NCBI GenBank assembly: GCA_027625915.1
Contig: JANTQA010000012.1
Location: forward strand, 13,788,501 to 13,852,500
Direction: 5' to 3'
Length of the DNA stretch: 64,000 nucleotides
DNA from: Anaeramoeba flamelloides
Lineage: Eukaryota > Metamonada > Anaeramoebidae
Positions 35,976 through 48,229 of this stretch are shown here, piece by piece. The notes beneath the pieces are model-generated. The model worked only from the letters and a program-made list of their open reading frames with translations, had not been told where the DNA came from and searched no databases. Made by a program: the position numbers and the translations under genes. Numbering within the stretch: position 1 is the stretch's first letter; every line of letters starts with the position of its first letter.

Positions 35976-36941
35976 ATAAATTCCATAATATGTTTCCAAA
36001 CTTTTTTGTCTCTTTTTTTTTTTAATGTTTTGGTTTGATTCGAAAAAAGGGTAAAGAATATTTGATTAGCTTATTTGAAAAAAAAAAAATTAGCATATTT
36101 CTGAAATATTTTTTTGAAGAAAGCTGTTTGGAAAGTATAGTTTTCTGGATTTTAATAAAAAAGGAATCTGAACGAAAAGGTATGGAAACAAATTATGGAA
36201 TTTATCAGTAATAATAATAAATTGTGGATATTTTCAGACAGGCGCGTTTCAAAAATTAGTTGTATAAAATTGAGAATAAACGAAATATATTTTTTCACTA
36301 CATCCAAGAATAAACTTATTTGAATTATTTGATGGGTTGAGTCAAAATTCAACGTCACATTTCGAATAGTTGATCACTTTTTTTGTCTCAAAAGATATTT
36401 TTTTGTCAGGCCTTTGAAACCTAATTTCGAAATTTAAAGAAGAGACCAAAAGTTGAGTTACATTTTCAAATAATAAGAGTGGAAAAAAAGTGAAAAAGGG
36501 AAAAAAAGTTTAAAAGGATTTTTAATTGAAAAGCTTAATAGAACCTGAAAATTTATAATAAAATCAATTAATAAAAGAACAAATAAATAACTAAAGATAA
36601 AATGAAGGGATACAACACAATAATAGTTATTGTAATACTATCTTTTAGTATGGGTTTTTCTTTGATTGATCAAGTATTAAAAATTTGTTCAAAAAATTTG
36701 ACTATTTTTGAGATCTCCAAAACCACAACAATAATTTCGATATTGAAGTAGATTCAAATTGTGTTTTTATTGGTTTGATTGAAAATAATAGAATGGATTA
36801 TTATTTGAAGTTAATTGGGTACTACTTTTTTTTGATTTTAGTTTTTATTTTTTAGTTCCGATTAGGGCACCCAATGAAAAACAGTATTTCACTTTTTGGG
36901 TTTGTTAAATTTTTTTTCCACAACGGTAATGTTTAATTTAA

Positions 36942-38612
36942 GGTTTACAATCCCAAAAATTTGAAAAAATATTATTTGGTGTAAAATATGGCCAATTGTT
37001 ATTTGGTTTGTATCTGATCGATCTTGTACTTGCTATGGGTTGTAAGTGTGGTTAAAAATGGCAATTTTTGTCAAATGTTTGCAGATGATTTAATCTTAAT
37101 TATAAAAGGAGATAAACATCATTTAAATCGAAAATTAAATTCAATTTATGAAATTATAATTCAATTTGGATTGAAATCAAATAAAGAAAAAACAGTTATT
37201 TCAAAAGATTTAAAAAAGATTAAATATTTAGGTATCTATTTGGATAAAATTTCACATATAGTTTATAATTTAAAAAAAGCTAAAGAAACATTTAATAACT
37301 GTAAATAATTATTTAATAACAATTCCCTCAATAATAATTTGAAAATCAGATTATTTAAATCTTTTATATTAAGTCAATTAACATATAGATTAGAAATTTT
37401 TAATTATGAAATAAAAACTTTAAATTATTTAAATTCTTGGATGAATACAGCCATTACTGAAATATGCAAAATAAACAGAAATACACCAATTCTTATTTAT
37501 AAAACAGAATTTAAAATTGAAAATATGGTAATTTCAGTAAATAAAAAAAAATTCAAATTTAAAAAAAAATTAAAAAATTTATCTCTTCCTTTTTTAGAAA
37601 AATTAATAAAATTTAATCAACGAACCAACAATAAAATTAACTGGAATTCAAAAGATATATTTGAATTAAAAAAGGAAATCTATAAATACACATACAATGA
37701 ATTATTGAATTCCAAGAGCTGGAAAGTGAAAAAATACTTCACAATATTAAGAAACCAAAATTCATTATTTACAACTCAAAAATATCTAAGCTATCCATCA
37801 AGCTCAACAATCCTAAAATTTAGGACATTTACCAATTGCTTAAACAGATATTACTATGTAATTAATAAAAATTCAAATAAATTTTGTCCTTTATGTTTAA
37901 AATACAAACAAAAGGAAGTTATAGAAAATATTGATCATTTTTTGTGGGTATGTCCTTCCTATGAAAATAATAGATTAATATTTCTGAATAAATTAAATGA
38001 AAAAAAACCTCTATGAATTAATTTTAAACCTTAACAGTTTATTATTATTTTCATTGGTTAATAATCGTGAAATCTATGATTTTACGCTTAAATTTCTGAA
38101 AGGAAATTTAAGTATAAGGGCAACTAGAGTGTAATTTACACTTCTTCAATAATAAAAAAAAAAATAAAAATGGCAATTTTTGACAATTTATTTATTTTTT
38201 TTTTGAAAAGTGAATTGAAGGGTGTAAGATTAATACATTTCGTAGGCATTTAAGAATAAATTTTGATTTTTGAGTTGTAGAAGAAAATTTTCCTTAACTT
38301 TTTTGTCAATTAATTAAATGAAAAAAATCGTTTTTTAAAAGCTCGAAATAAAACAAAACCTAATTAATAATTTAAATCAAAAACCCACAAAACAAATTAT
38401 TTATTTATATAACTTACCTTCTGAAAAACATATAGTCCTTAGACTCTTCAATTTCATTTTCTGAGAAAAAAAAAAAAATAAATTGTCAAAAATTGCCATT
38501 TTGAACAACTCTTAAAACTCATACCAAAAGATCGATCATCTAAGAACCAAATTAACATGTTCCCAAAAAAGACACGAAATAATATTTTTTCAGATTTTAG
38601 TGATAATAAACC
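36942..38612. mobile_element. TTAA foldback element (second copy) interrupted by a LINE
   Basis: Ends GGTTTACAATCCC (36942) and its counterpart ending at 38612, flanked by TTAA at 36938-36941 and 38613-38616. The arms resemble those of 6237-6756, sharing GATCGATC and AAAATGGCAATTTTTGNCAA-type sequence, but have diverged more. A LINE occupies 37074-38165 inside the left arm; the left arm resumes after it (38186-38230) and matches the right arm at about 38455-38500. Without the LINE the element would be about 560 bp and non-coding. Confidence 0.75.
37074..38165 (+). mobile_element. 5'-truncated LINE (RT catalytic end, C-terminal domain, 3' tail)
   Basis: The frame begins at MFADDLILIIKGDKHH, where FADD is the RT active-site motif C, and runs on through IKYLGIYLDK. 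One stop at 37306 follows, then LKIRLFKSFILSQLTYRLEI and a C-terminal CPLCLKYKQKEVIENIDHF-LWVCPSY zinc motif (C2HC). The frame is lost near 38016; the tail has GTGAAATCTATGATTTTACG and an A-rich end. A 20-bp direct repeat, AAAAATGGCAATTTTTG-N-CA, at 37054-37073 and 38166-38185 with one mismatch, is its target duplication, so the insertion is fairly young and was made by target-primed reverse transcription. Confidence 0.88.
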
Positions 38613-38616
38613 TTAA

Positions 38617-39854
38617 AAGGGTTCAATATTTTAAAAAAAAATTGTTTATTCTTTCTGAATTTTATTTTATCGAAGTTGGAAGGTTGATCCGCCTGAAAAG
38701 ATATTATTATAAAAATTGTAAAAAAAAACCTTAAAAATTCCTATTTTATTAGATAAATTCTCATCTCAGGCCTTGTTTTCAATTTAAAACATGAATCTTA
38801 TTAGAAAATTTTTATGAATTTCTAAAAAAATCTAATTTTTAAATGACAACAGCAACTTTCTTGACTGAGTAATTTGCACCTAGAAATTTTTGGTAAATAA
38901 AAAGTTTATTACATTATTATTCAGATTGTTATCCGAACAAAAAATCCAAAAATAAAAATCTTTGATGTGTTCTAACAAACAAATTTAAAAATTTTAAAAA
39001 TCAATTTTATATGAAATGCAAAAAGAGTAGGACTAACCTTTTTTACAAATATTATTTCAATTAGATTGAGTCTGTTTTATACTTTCTCGCTTTTGAAATC
39101 AGAATGTGGAATTTTAACTGAATATTTGTTTGATAATATTAAAAACCACTTAGCAGTAAAACAATTTTGGAATATAAGGTATTTTTTTGAATGAAAAAAA
39201 AAATGAAAATTAAAATAAAATTATGAATTTCAGAGGTGTAATTAACTCCTGTTTTTTAATATAACCCATTACGAAAATTTAACAAAGGTAAAAATATTGG
39301 CTGACAGTAGAAATAAAATAAACAAAACAATGGAATGGTAACAACATGCAAATGAGAAATAGGATTCTTTAAATACATTTTCAAAAAGAATTATGGAGTT
39401 ATTGAAAGATTAAAATGTTAATTTTTTAACAAAATAATGATAATAAGTTCAATTTTTAATTATTATTTAAAAAAATCATTTTAGACACAATTTTTGCAAA
39501 TAAGACCAAAATTTTCGAAATAATAACATTTAATATTATTGAGACAATTTACATTAAGCAAAGATCTAATCTAGAAAGTTAATTTAAATCCAAACCAATA
39601 GAATATATACCTTGCTATCCTCAAATACCAAAATCTGAAAAAAAAAACATGAGTTAATTTTAATTAATGTGTTAAAGGTTGTCAATACATGTTATTTACA
39701 CTACTGTAGTCAATTAAAATGTTTGAAATAATATATTACAAATTCTCAATTGACTTTAATTTACCACGTTTTCAATTTTTCATTCTCAGGAAAAATAAAA
39801 AATTAATTTTAGGAACTTAATTTATAATAAAAAAATGCAACAACCTTTCCATAT
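38617..39854. other. AT-rich intergenic, no gene seen
   Basis: No supported frame. The block near 39600-39650 (TATACCTTGCTATCCTCAAA) loosely matches 60920-60965, suggesting another dispersed repeat. Confidence 0.35.
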
Positions 39855-40098
39855 CACCATCATGAAAAAATTTTTAGAAAAAAAAATCAAACATTTGCTA
39901 ATTTTACCTGTTTTAATAACCTCACTTATAATACACACCATTGGTTAATAAAAGTTATTTAAACAAAAATTTTTTTTTAGGATATTTTTCAAGTAAAGTT
40001 GTAAATCCAATTTTTCCAGGTTTGATTGATTTTTTTCAAATTTAATCGTAAAAAATTGGAATATTTTTTTAAGTGCGTTTATGGTTTTAGAGGTTCTA

Positions 40099-40147
<49 letters not shown>

Positions 40148-40245
40148 TTTTAAATTTAATGAATATCTTTCAAATGGATAATCAATGATTTTGACTATTT
40201 AAGAATTATTTATTGATTTAAATTGAAAAAAAAATTTTTTTTTAA
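39855..40245. repeat. ~390-bp dispersed module preceding palindrome array D
   Basis: Second copy of the module at 13800-14165. It differs by many small changes and by a 38-bp (TA)n tract at about 40102-40140 where the other has only CATATATTTC. Confidence 0.65.
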
Positions 40246-40250
40246 TATCA

Positions 40251-40678
40251 GTTTAGTTTTTTTTTATTTTTGAAATGAACATAAAATTAAAGAAAATTTC
40301 GGTTTATTCCAAAAAGTAAAAAAAAATCTTGGACACTTTTCGTTTGGTTTTCCAGAATGAGGAGAATTGAGAAAAACTTTGATTTTACTACATTCTTTTG
40401 AATTCTGGAAAACCTAGGCACTCTACGGAAATTGACCAACATTTTTCCTTAGGTTTTTTTTTTACTTATTAAAATGAACAGAAAATTAATGAAATTTTCT
40501 GTTTATTTGAAAAGGTAAAAAAAAACTACTGTTATTTTTTCCAGAATTAAAAAGAATTGAGTAAAACCTTTGATTCTTCCCTATTATTTTCATAACAAAA
40601 AGTTAAAAAAACCCACTATACTTGACAAAACTTGACGGTACTTTATGACAATTAAAGTACTTGACAGTACCTCACCTA
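40251..40678. repeat. Palindrome array D
   Basis: Units with TTTTTGAAATGAACATAAAA and AAAATTTCGGTTTATTCC halves, then a CCAGAATGAGGAGAATTGAG / TTCTTTTGAATTCTGG palindrome closing AAAACCTAGGCACTCTACGG, then further decayed units ending near CTTGACAGTACCTCACC. It is joined directly to LINE coding sequence at 40685. Confidence 0.7.
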
Positions 40679-40684
40679 ATTTCT

Positions 40685-40850
40685 AAATTTTTGTTGAGAA
40701 ATTTCAATAAAGAGTTATAATTTTCTTTGCCATTAACCAATGACAAAATGAATAATGAATCTTTATTTTGAATTATATCAAAAATATCATTCTTTAGTTG
40801 TTTATTATTTTTGTTAATCTGTATTAATTTAATCATCTAAATTTTTAGCT
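40685..40850 (-). mobile_element. C-terminal end of a LINE (minus strand)
   Basis: The minus strand reads DSLFILSLVNGKENYNSLLK and FLNKNLEI, the counterpart of LLLFSLVNNREIYDFTLKFL in the 38-kb copy. The next bases on the minus strand are palindrome array D, the same junction as at 50211-50220. Confidence 0.65.
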
Positions 40851-41675
40851 GTTTTTAATTGGATGGGAATTCTCAAAGAAAAGTTTTAATATTTAAAGAA
40901 TTAGAGTTACCATTGATTATTCTATAATCAACGTATGTTTAAATCGGGAGTAAATGATTTTAATACCCGATATTTAAAATGCCTCTTAAAAAATATATTA
41001 AAAAGCATATTCAAGAATAAATTATTATATTTTTTACTAATGATCACAATTAAAACTTTCTTATTTGGAGATTTTTTTTTTAATTTACTTTTCCAAAACT
41101 AAAAATAGTCAACCCAAAATACTATATTCCCAGTTTTTATCAAACCAATAATTAAAAAACCCCAAAAAAAAACATTTTTTTCAATTTTTTAATTTCAAAG
41201 TTTAAATCAATAATTATTCAACATAAAAACCATAAAGTCTATTATTTTTGTTTCTTTTCTACCAATTTAGTTACATTTTGAGTATATTTCCAAAATATGT
41301 TGAAATAATCTTTGAGTTAATTATTTAATTTACATTAAAAAAATCCAATTTTTTTTAGCAAAAATCAAAATTTCAAGATAAATTTAAGAAAGATTTTTTT
41401 CAACTTTCAAGTATTTCGATTGATAATTAAACCTTTGGTTTTGTCTCAAAATATAGCTTTTTTTCTAAAATTCTTGGGGAGTTTTTTACTCAATATAAGG
41501 GATCATTTTTAATTAATGAGGTCCACAAATAAACTAAATTTCATAATAAATGGCCCACCTTACATTTGAATAATGAATTGCTTTTGTATCGTTTTGAAGT
41601 TTTTCCTCTCACAATGAAAAGTTTGTAATAAATCATTTTTTCTCTTTTTTATTTTTTCAACAGTGTTTTGTTAAA
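40851..41675. other. AT-rich intergenic
   Basis: No gene supported. A strong acceptor-like site (T-rich, then CAACAG) at ~41663 and a GTAATAAATC donor-like site at ~41626 suggest a 5' UTR intron for the small gene that follows. Confidence 0.35.
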
Positions 41676-41925
41676 ATGGAAAATAAAAATGAAAATTTGA
41701 AAGAAGTAACAGATGAATTAATGAAAAATTTAGTTTCAAATATGAAAAAGAGATTAGATTTAGTTATTCAAATGGAAGGAGAATCGATAAATGGGTTTTT
41801 TTACTTTTTTAAATTTTCTATTTTTCATGTAATGCTTCTTTCAAAATAAATGGCCCAATTTTTTTTTAACAGTTTGTTTTATTTTTCTTTCTTTTATTTT
41901 TAGACAAAAAATAAATATCTCTTGA
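41676..41925 (+). CDS. Possible tiny two-exon gene
   Basis: Exon 41676-41794 and exon 41904-41925, joined by a GT...AG intron with a T-rich tract, give 46 residues beginning MENKNENLKEVTDELM, then KNLVSNMKKRLDLVIQMEGE. The composition (amphipathic helix) and lower AT than flanks look coding. No family is recognised. The short second exon ends in TGA, unlike the TAA of all confident genes, so the splice model is tentative. Confidence 0.35.
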
Positions 41926-42324
41926 GTATAGTATTGAATATTAAAATCTAAATTTTTATATTATAATAGATAACTTCAATTATTAAAAATATTTTTATTT
42001 AAAATTTGAGTTTTAATGGGCCAATTATTATGAAAGATAGTTTATTACTGTATTACTAATAGAATTTTTTTGAGAGGCATTTGGATTGTGGAGTACTAAT
42101 ATGATTTACTTTCAATAGCAGCACACTTTAATTTTAAATCTCTCTCTTATTAGACGCTAATCCCTTCATTCTTCAATAAATTGTGATTGAAAAATTTTTT
42201 GTTCAAGTAAGGAACATAAAAACCAAAAAACAGCAAATTGGCTCAATTTATTAAAATAGACTCTTCAAAAAAGGGAAATACATTTTCAAATCATTTATGT
42301 GAAAGAGACGAATATGAATAATAT

Positions 42325-43122
42325 TTAATGTTGTGAAATTTGCTCAAGGCTCCCACTCCAATTGGCAACATAAGAGCTCATTTTTGGGCGAGTCAATGAA
42401 GGGTTACAAAATAAATATTCCAAATAAACAGATTTGTGATCATTTAAATTCAAATAAAAGATCCCAAAGCAACGGTCTTTACCATTCGACAAGATGCTGT
42501 GAAGTTCATACCATCCACTTGAAAAGTTTGGACAATCCTTGCAATCGACCGTCGAAAAGACAGAAACCTTGTACAAGCCACCATGAAGCTTGCAATGGAA
42601 GGTGTTTGCATTTTGATAGCTGATCTCTTTCCCTTCAATTAGGATGTTTGTTTGGATCGGGGTGGGGTCTGTCTTTAAAACGGGCATGGAAAAGCCAATT
42701 TCTTTTGTGACACCCTTGGAAAAGTGTTGGGCGTCGAGGAAGCCAGTGGCGTTTTCTGTGACGCACTGCTCGAAATCATAGCTTTCATAATAGAGCATGC
42801 TAATCTGGCTTGTTCCCGTGTGGCAATACAAATAAACAACCAAAAAATCATTACCATCCTTAGAGACACTGACTACATCATACAAATCGTACCCACCAAA
42901 GTTAAGATGAGTCAAATAGACAACACCCATAAACTCTGTCCCGTTGTGTGTGATATTGATTTGGTTATTTTTAATGCTAAAGTTGCTAATTCCTTTCGAT
43001 CCCTTGCCTTCGCCTTTGCTGATGAGAAAATCTACAGAAATTTTTCCCGTAACAAGTTTTGATCTAACAAGATAAGCAAAACAGAAGAAATAGAAAAAAA
43101 TTATTAATGTTCGATTTTTCAT
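42325..43122 (-). CDS. Secreted or surface protein, 265 residues, unknown family
   Basis: A single exon from ATG 43122 to TAA 42325. Residues 1-21 (MKNRTLIIFFYFFCFAYLVR) form a clear signal peptide with no later membrane segment, so the product should enter the secretory pathway. The mature part has seven Cys, including a CKDC pair, and about six N-glycosylation sequons (NFS, NIT, NGT, NAT, NFS, NWS). The pattern of short beta-type strands (FMGVVYLTHLNFGGYDLYDVV, split here for length: FLVVYLYCHTG) suggests a beta-rich fold. GC is markedly higher than in the surroundings and long open frames on the other strand are shadows of it. No family recognised; likely lineage-specific. Confidence 0.75.
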   Translation of the reverse strand: MKNRTLIIFFYFFCFAYLVRSKLVTGKISVDFLISKGEGKGSKGISNFSIKNNQINITHNGTEFMGVVYLTHLNFGGYDLYDVVSVSKDGNDFLVVYLYCHTGTSQISMLYYESYDFEQCVTENATGFLDAQHFSKGVTKEIGFSMPVLKTDPTPIQTNILIEGKEISYQNANTFHCKLHGGLYKVSVFSTVDCKDCPNFSSGWYELHSILSNGKDRCFGIFYLNLNDHKSVYLEYLFCNPSLTRPKMSSYVANWSGSLEQISQH

Positions 43123-43304
43123 CAGTTTCTAATTGTTTTACAATTTTAAATTTCAGAAAAAAATGAAAAAGTTATGTGTCATAATTCTTTGAAATTTAAG
43201 AGAAGAATGATAAAAAATTATGATAATGACAGAGAGGGCCATTCGATATAAATAAATAATTAAAATAAAGGAATGGAAATTTAATTACAGGTAATTGAAT
43301 TAGA

Positions 43305-43465
43305 AATGAGAATATTTTTCATTTTATTTTTACAATTTCCTTTTTCAAAAAGAACCTTAACAAATAATACCTACATCTATGAGAACTCTATTTTAGGATT
43401 GAAGAATTAGGAAAAGCAATTTGCAAATTTTATACCATTTAGAATTCAATTATCAGTCGGATATT
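43305..43465 (+). repeat. ~160-bp dispersed repeat, third copy
   Basis: CAATTTCCTTTTTCAAAAAG and AGAACTCTATTTTAGGA, then AGAATTCAATTATCAGT, match 26290-26475 in order. The most decayed of the three. Confidence 0.4.
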
Positions 43466-46400
43466 TATTCATATTTTCTTTTTTGAAGACCAAAATACAT
43501 CCCCATTCCTTTTGGATTCATTTTTTCATCCAAATATAGCTCACTAAAAAGCACCCAACAAATAAATTTATGACACTAATTTCCATCTATTACTCTTTGT
43601 GACTTTATTAGGTTATAAAAATAAAATGAAGAAAATGAATTGAAAAATTTTTTACATTTATTCTTTAAAGATCAGTTGATATTGATTGTTTAGGAATTTT
43701 CTAGGTTCTTTTATTGGTTACATTTCAAATTGAAATTGTAGGATTACGTGTAACTTCATTAAAATGTTTCTGCGGTTCATAAAACTTACAAATTTTTATA
43801 CAGTAAAAACTAAGATGGAAAAAATGTAATTTTTTCTAAATTTTCTGTAATCTGTATCAAAAAATAAACAAGAAGGTTGGGAAAAAACAACATTTTGTGA
43901 AAATTTTTTTGTATATGATGAATTTTTAGACTCTTAAGGGAGTAACAAGATCACAACAACCACTGAAATGAAAACATTTGATAGTTTATTAAAGATTGTT
44001 TCAGTATCTTATGTTCTCAATTCCCAAAAAATTTAAAAAAGCAAAAAATCAAAAAACTTTAATCTTCTGAACTATAGTAAATTATAATTTCAGAGAATAA
44101 ATTCTTAAAAAAAAATATTAGATTTTGTGAAATTAATATAATTTTTTAATGGATATTATTTTTTGAGATAGAAAACTAAATCCTTTCACTATATATTTTC
44201 AGATTATATTTTATAATACTTTATAATTATTTGATTATAACCAGATCGACAAATATTCCACAAATCTAAATATTCTCGAGATCTAAAACAATAATTCTGT
44301 TTTTTTTTTAAATTCTATTTTAAACAAGAGAATTTCAGGTTTTATTGGTATTTTTTATATAAATGTTTATTTAATAAGTTCAGGCTTTTTAAAAAGTAAT
44401 TCATTTTATTTGATAATATTCTTTTAATATTATTAAAAAAATACTTGTATACTGATAAATTTTAATTTATATTTGGACATTTTTATTTGATTTTTTTTTT
44501 ATAATTATTATGTTCAAACATTGAATAAAGCATTTTATAAAGTCAAGTGATAAGAAACTCTGTAAAATTAGCTGTTCTTCAAAATATTCTTAGCCCGGGA
44601 CTGTTTGATAAGAAACATTTCGAAGATCTATTAAAATGTAGATTGAACCAAAAATATTTTTTGAAATTTCTAAGAATTTATCAGTAATTAAATTCTTTTT
44701 TTTTTACATTACTTGAAATGTTTTATTAACTTATTTATTATTAATAAAATAACAAATCATATTATGTTTTTATCTTACAAAAGTAACATAATATTTTCTA
44801 GATAATTTGTTTGAATTTTAATAAATACAAATATATCCCTATTTTAAAAGTATTAAAATAATATTATTTTTAAATGTTTTTTTTACAATATTTACTCAAC
44901 TCCAACTAATAAATTTACAAAAAATATAACAGAACAATAAAACCAAAAAAAAAAAAAAACTCTTTCTATTAACTTTACTATCTTATTAAATTTGTTATGT
45001 TTGCTTTTTAAAAAATACTTGAATTCAGAATAATTATTCATTTAAAAGTACAAAAGATTAATTTAGCATTTTTATTTCAATTCCTAATCAATTTTTTAAA
45101 ATGTGTAATTATTCCGAATTGTGCGATTCTATTTTATAAGAATAAATTGAAAATTATGATATCAGTCTCCATACCTGTGTTAAAAATTAATTTGAATTTC
45201 AAAATGAGTAACTTTTATAGTAATTTTAACATATTTTAGATTTCGAAAAATATTAATTTGAGCATACAAAGATCATCAATAAAATATTCTATTTTGAAAA
45301 AAAAAACAAAAGAAGTAAATTAAACCAATGATCAGATCATAATTTACTTTACTTGTGGTTTTTACCTGGTTACTGGGTTGATTGAACATTTACATCAACA
45401 ATACTTTATATATTTGGAATAGTCCTTGAATCCCAACTCATTATTATATTAGATTGAATATCAATACAAATACCTATGATACTGAAATCATAAAGTGTAT
45501 TCTAGTTTTTAATTATCTTTAGGTTAAAAAAATCGTTTGACTGAATCATTTTTTAAATAAAAGTTTTTTAAATTCAAAATATTTCACAAAAAGGGTTAAA
45601 TATATAATGAAAAATCTTGAAATTGTTTGGTATTTCTTTTTCTTTTTTATTGTTCAAGCCCATATTGTTACTTTTACACAGTTGAGTAAGTTTAATAAAA
45701 ATAAGAGCATTAAACCAGAAGTCAATATTTTAACTTTTTTTTATAATTTACAATTGGATCAAAAAACTTTATTGTTTATTCAGTTACAATTTTGCTTGAT
45801 TTTGAGTTCTTTATGGTACTTACTTTTAAAAAGAATTTATTAGATTTTGATCTAACATAAAATAAAATGCCACAATATATAGTCGTGATAAGAATTAAAG
45901 TTAAATTCATTTAACATTTCCTAAAGTAGGTTAACCAAATCAATCTCAGAATCTATTGTGGCATTTATATTTTACCTTTGAAATTAAAATTAATAAATTG
46001 TTTTAACAAGTACTTTAAATACTAAAAAGTAGCTAGATACTTTTAAACAAATTTTTTTTTTTTCAAATCTTCTTTCAAAATATTAAAAAGTGAAAATTTT
46101 GACTTTATGGTGGCCACTCCCGTAAGATCATGTTGTGAATTTTCTACATTTTTTTATTTTGGATCTGGGAAATTTTTTTGGAAAGTTAAGACAGTTTGTT
46201 ATTTTTACCTAAGAGATAAAGATGGAATAAAAATATCAAAAATTTTGGAATTTTTCTGTTATTTTCTGGTGAGAATTTGATAAAAGTTTTAACAATAATT
46301 TGATACAAGTATTTTAATTTTAAATGAGATTGAATTTTAACTTCCTTTTCGGGATTCCCCTCTAAAGATAATTTTTGAAAAAGTAACTTGCTGTTTGTGA

Positions 46401-47393
46401 ATTTGTTTGTAAAAGGAAATTATAAATGAAACTTAATCCCATTTCAAATTTAAATATAACTATTCAATGAATTTTATTATTATCACCATTTAAAAAAAGA
46501 AAAATTATTTTGAATCCTATAAAAGATCAAAACATTTTTTAAAATCTAAACTAGATCAAGACTGTTGTACAGTGGTGTAAATAACCCATGTTTACTTTTA
46601 ACCCATTAATAAAATTTAACTCATTTTTTTTTTCAGAGGTGAGTATTTGGAGATAGGAAGACATATATACATTCTTGGTTGGGATTTAAATTAACTTTAT
46701 AGATGTTAGATCTTTGATTAATCAAAATGGCTCAATAATATTAAATACTTTTGTATCAAAAATTTCATCATATTTTTAAAAATTTCTGAAATAAAGCTAT
46801 TTTGTTAAATAAATTCAAAAAATGATCTTTTTTTCTGATTTTTTTTGTCAAAAATAACATTTTAATCTTTTAATATCTTGATAATTCTTTTTTAAAATTT
46901 ATTTAAGGATTATTCTAATTTTATGATTAGTGAATACTATTTTTACACCTAATAATATTTTTATATACTTAAAAGAAACTTGATCTAAGGGATCTAGCTA
47001 ACTGGAAAAATTTAGGTTTTTTTTGGTAAATTTTGAGTTTGGAAAAGCCATTGTTAGGTTGAATTTAACATCTTTGTTATTTTCTCTTCAAAAATCTTGA
47101 TAGTATTCTTGAAAAAATTAAAGAATTCCTTGTTTTCTTCTTTGGTCTATTTAAATTGACTTATTTAATTTTGAATTTTTTTTTGGGTTAATTTTGTTTG
47201 GTTGGGTATTCAAAAGCTAAGTGTATCGATTTAGTTAATGGGGTTGTTATTTATTCCCCAAAAATTTCCTTTTCCAATTACTTCTGAGTTGTGTTGGAAT
47301 AAAAAGTCGGTTATTGACTTTTTTTTTACTTTTTTATTTTTTTGAGCTGCTCAAATCCACATTATTCTCAACAAATTTTGAAGATTAAAATTT
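43466..47393. other. Long AT-rich region without a supported gene
   Basis: Nearly 4 kb of very AT-rich DNA. A 78-codon frame at 45607-45843 (+) has a hydrophobic start (MKNLEIVWYFFFFFIVQAH) and could be a small membrane protein, but its composition is what AT-rich DNA gives by chance. 44540-44700 loosely matches 60580-60740 (GTAAAATTAGCTGTTCTTCA block), a possible dispersed repeat. Confidence 0.4.
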
Positions 47394-47495
47394 CATTAGG
47401 AAAATGTCACTCCACTTTCTTTTCAAGTATGTTAGAGCATAGTGAGAGAGTATAAATATACTTGAAAAGAAAGTGGAGTGGCATTTTCTTAATAT
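47394..47495. repeat. Near-perfect ~37-bp stem hairpin
   Basis: The left arm (ATTAGGAAAATGTCACTCCA...CTTTTCAAGTAT) and right arm (ATACTTGAAAAG...TGGAGTGGCATTTTCTTAAT) pair over ~37 bp with about two mismatches around a ~28-base loop. It is not in a gene. It may be a tiny MITE or the source of a hairpin RNA; no second copy was seen in the window. Confidence 0.65.
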
Positions 47496-47559
47496 CAAAA
47501 ATAAATAGCTTTTTAGTTTTGTTTTCTTAGGGAAATATAATAAGTTTTTTGATCAATAA

Positions 47560-47769
47560 ATGAAATTTTCCAGCAAATCTAAAAAATCCCAAAAATTACG
47601 ATATTTTGGCTTTTCCTCAATTCATGGTCTTTTAAAGCTTTTTTTCTGTTTAGAGTATTTTATTTCAACCCTCACTGAGCATATCGTTCGAAAAGTCCTT
47701 AAAGAACCCTGTTTCTTGTTTATATACCCATTTCATCCCATTCCTTTATTTCTTTTATTTCTAAAGTAA
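47560..47769 (+). CDS. Unassigned 69-residue open frame
   Basis: ATG-to-TAA frame with slightly raised GC, product basic at the start (MKFSSKSKKSQKLRYFG) then hydrophobic. No family recognised and no splice context; could be chance. Confidence 0.2.
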   Translation: MKFSSKSKKSQKLRYFGFSSIHGLLKLFFCLEYFISTLTEHIVRKVLKEPCFLFIYPFHPIPLFLLFLK

Positions 47770-48229
47770 GCCAATATTTTTTACATGGGTTAAGTTTTCT
47801 TCATGGATTAAAATAAAAAACACGGGTTATTGACACCAAGGTAGGCAAAATTTGAAAAAACCTTTCCTCATCAATTAATCTGATTTGATCCTTCGTTTTA
47901 GAATTTCAATTTTAAATAAAAGAACTTTAAGAAAGCAATAACATATTTAATTCGGGTTTATTGTCAGTTTCTTTGAACTTTTAATGTATACTTCTTCCTT
48001 AAAAAAAAAAACTTATATTTTCAAATCAGTATGAAACTTTTTGTCACTTATTATTTTTATAACAGTACCTTTTTTTTTGATTAAAAAGTATTTTCTGACA
48101 ATTTCTCTCATCAAAAACAGAGAAACAAATACACACCAATACTTTTAAAGTTGAGATACTCAACCTTACCACCAAACACTTTCTTAAATTCAGACAAACC
48201 ATCATTTTTTGTATTTTGGTGCATTAATA

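Noticed and set aside
42333-42623. Plus-strand 96-codon frame and other frames over 42450-43062
   Set aside because: Shadows of the secreted-protein gene, which has a signal peptide and the better composition.
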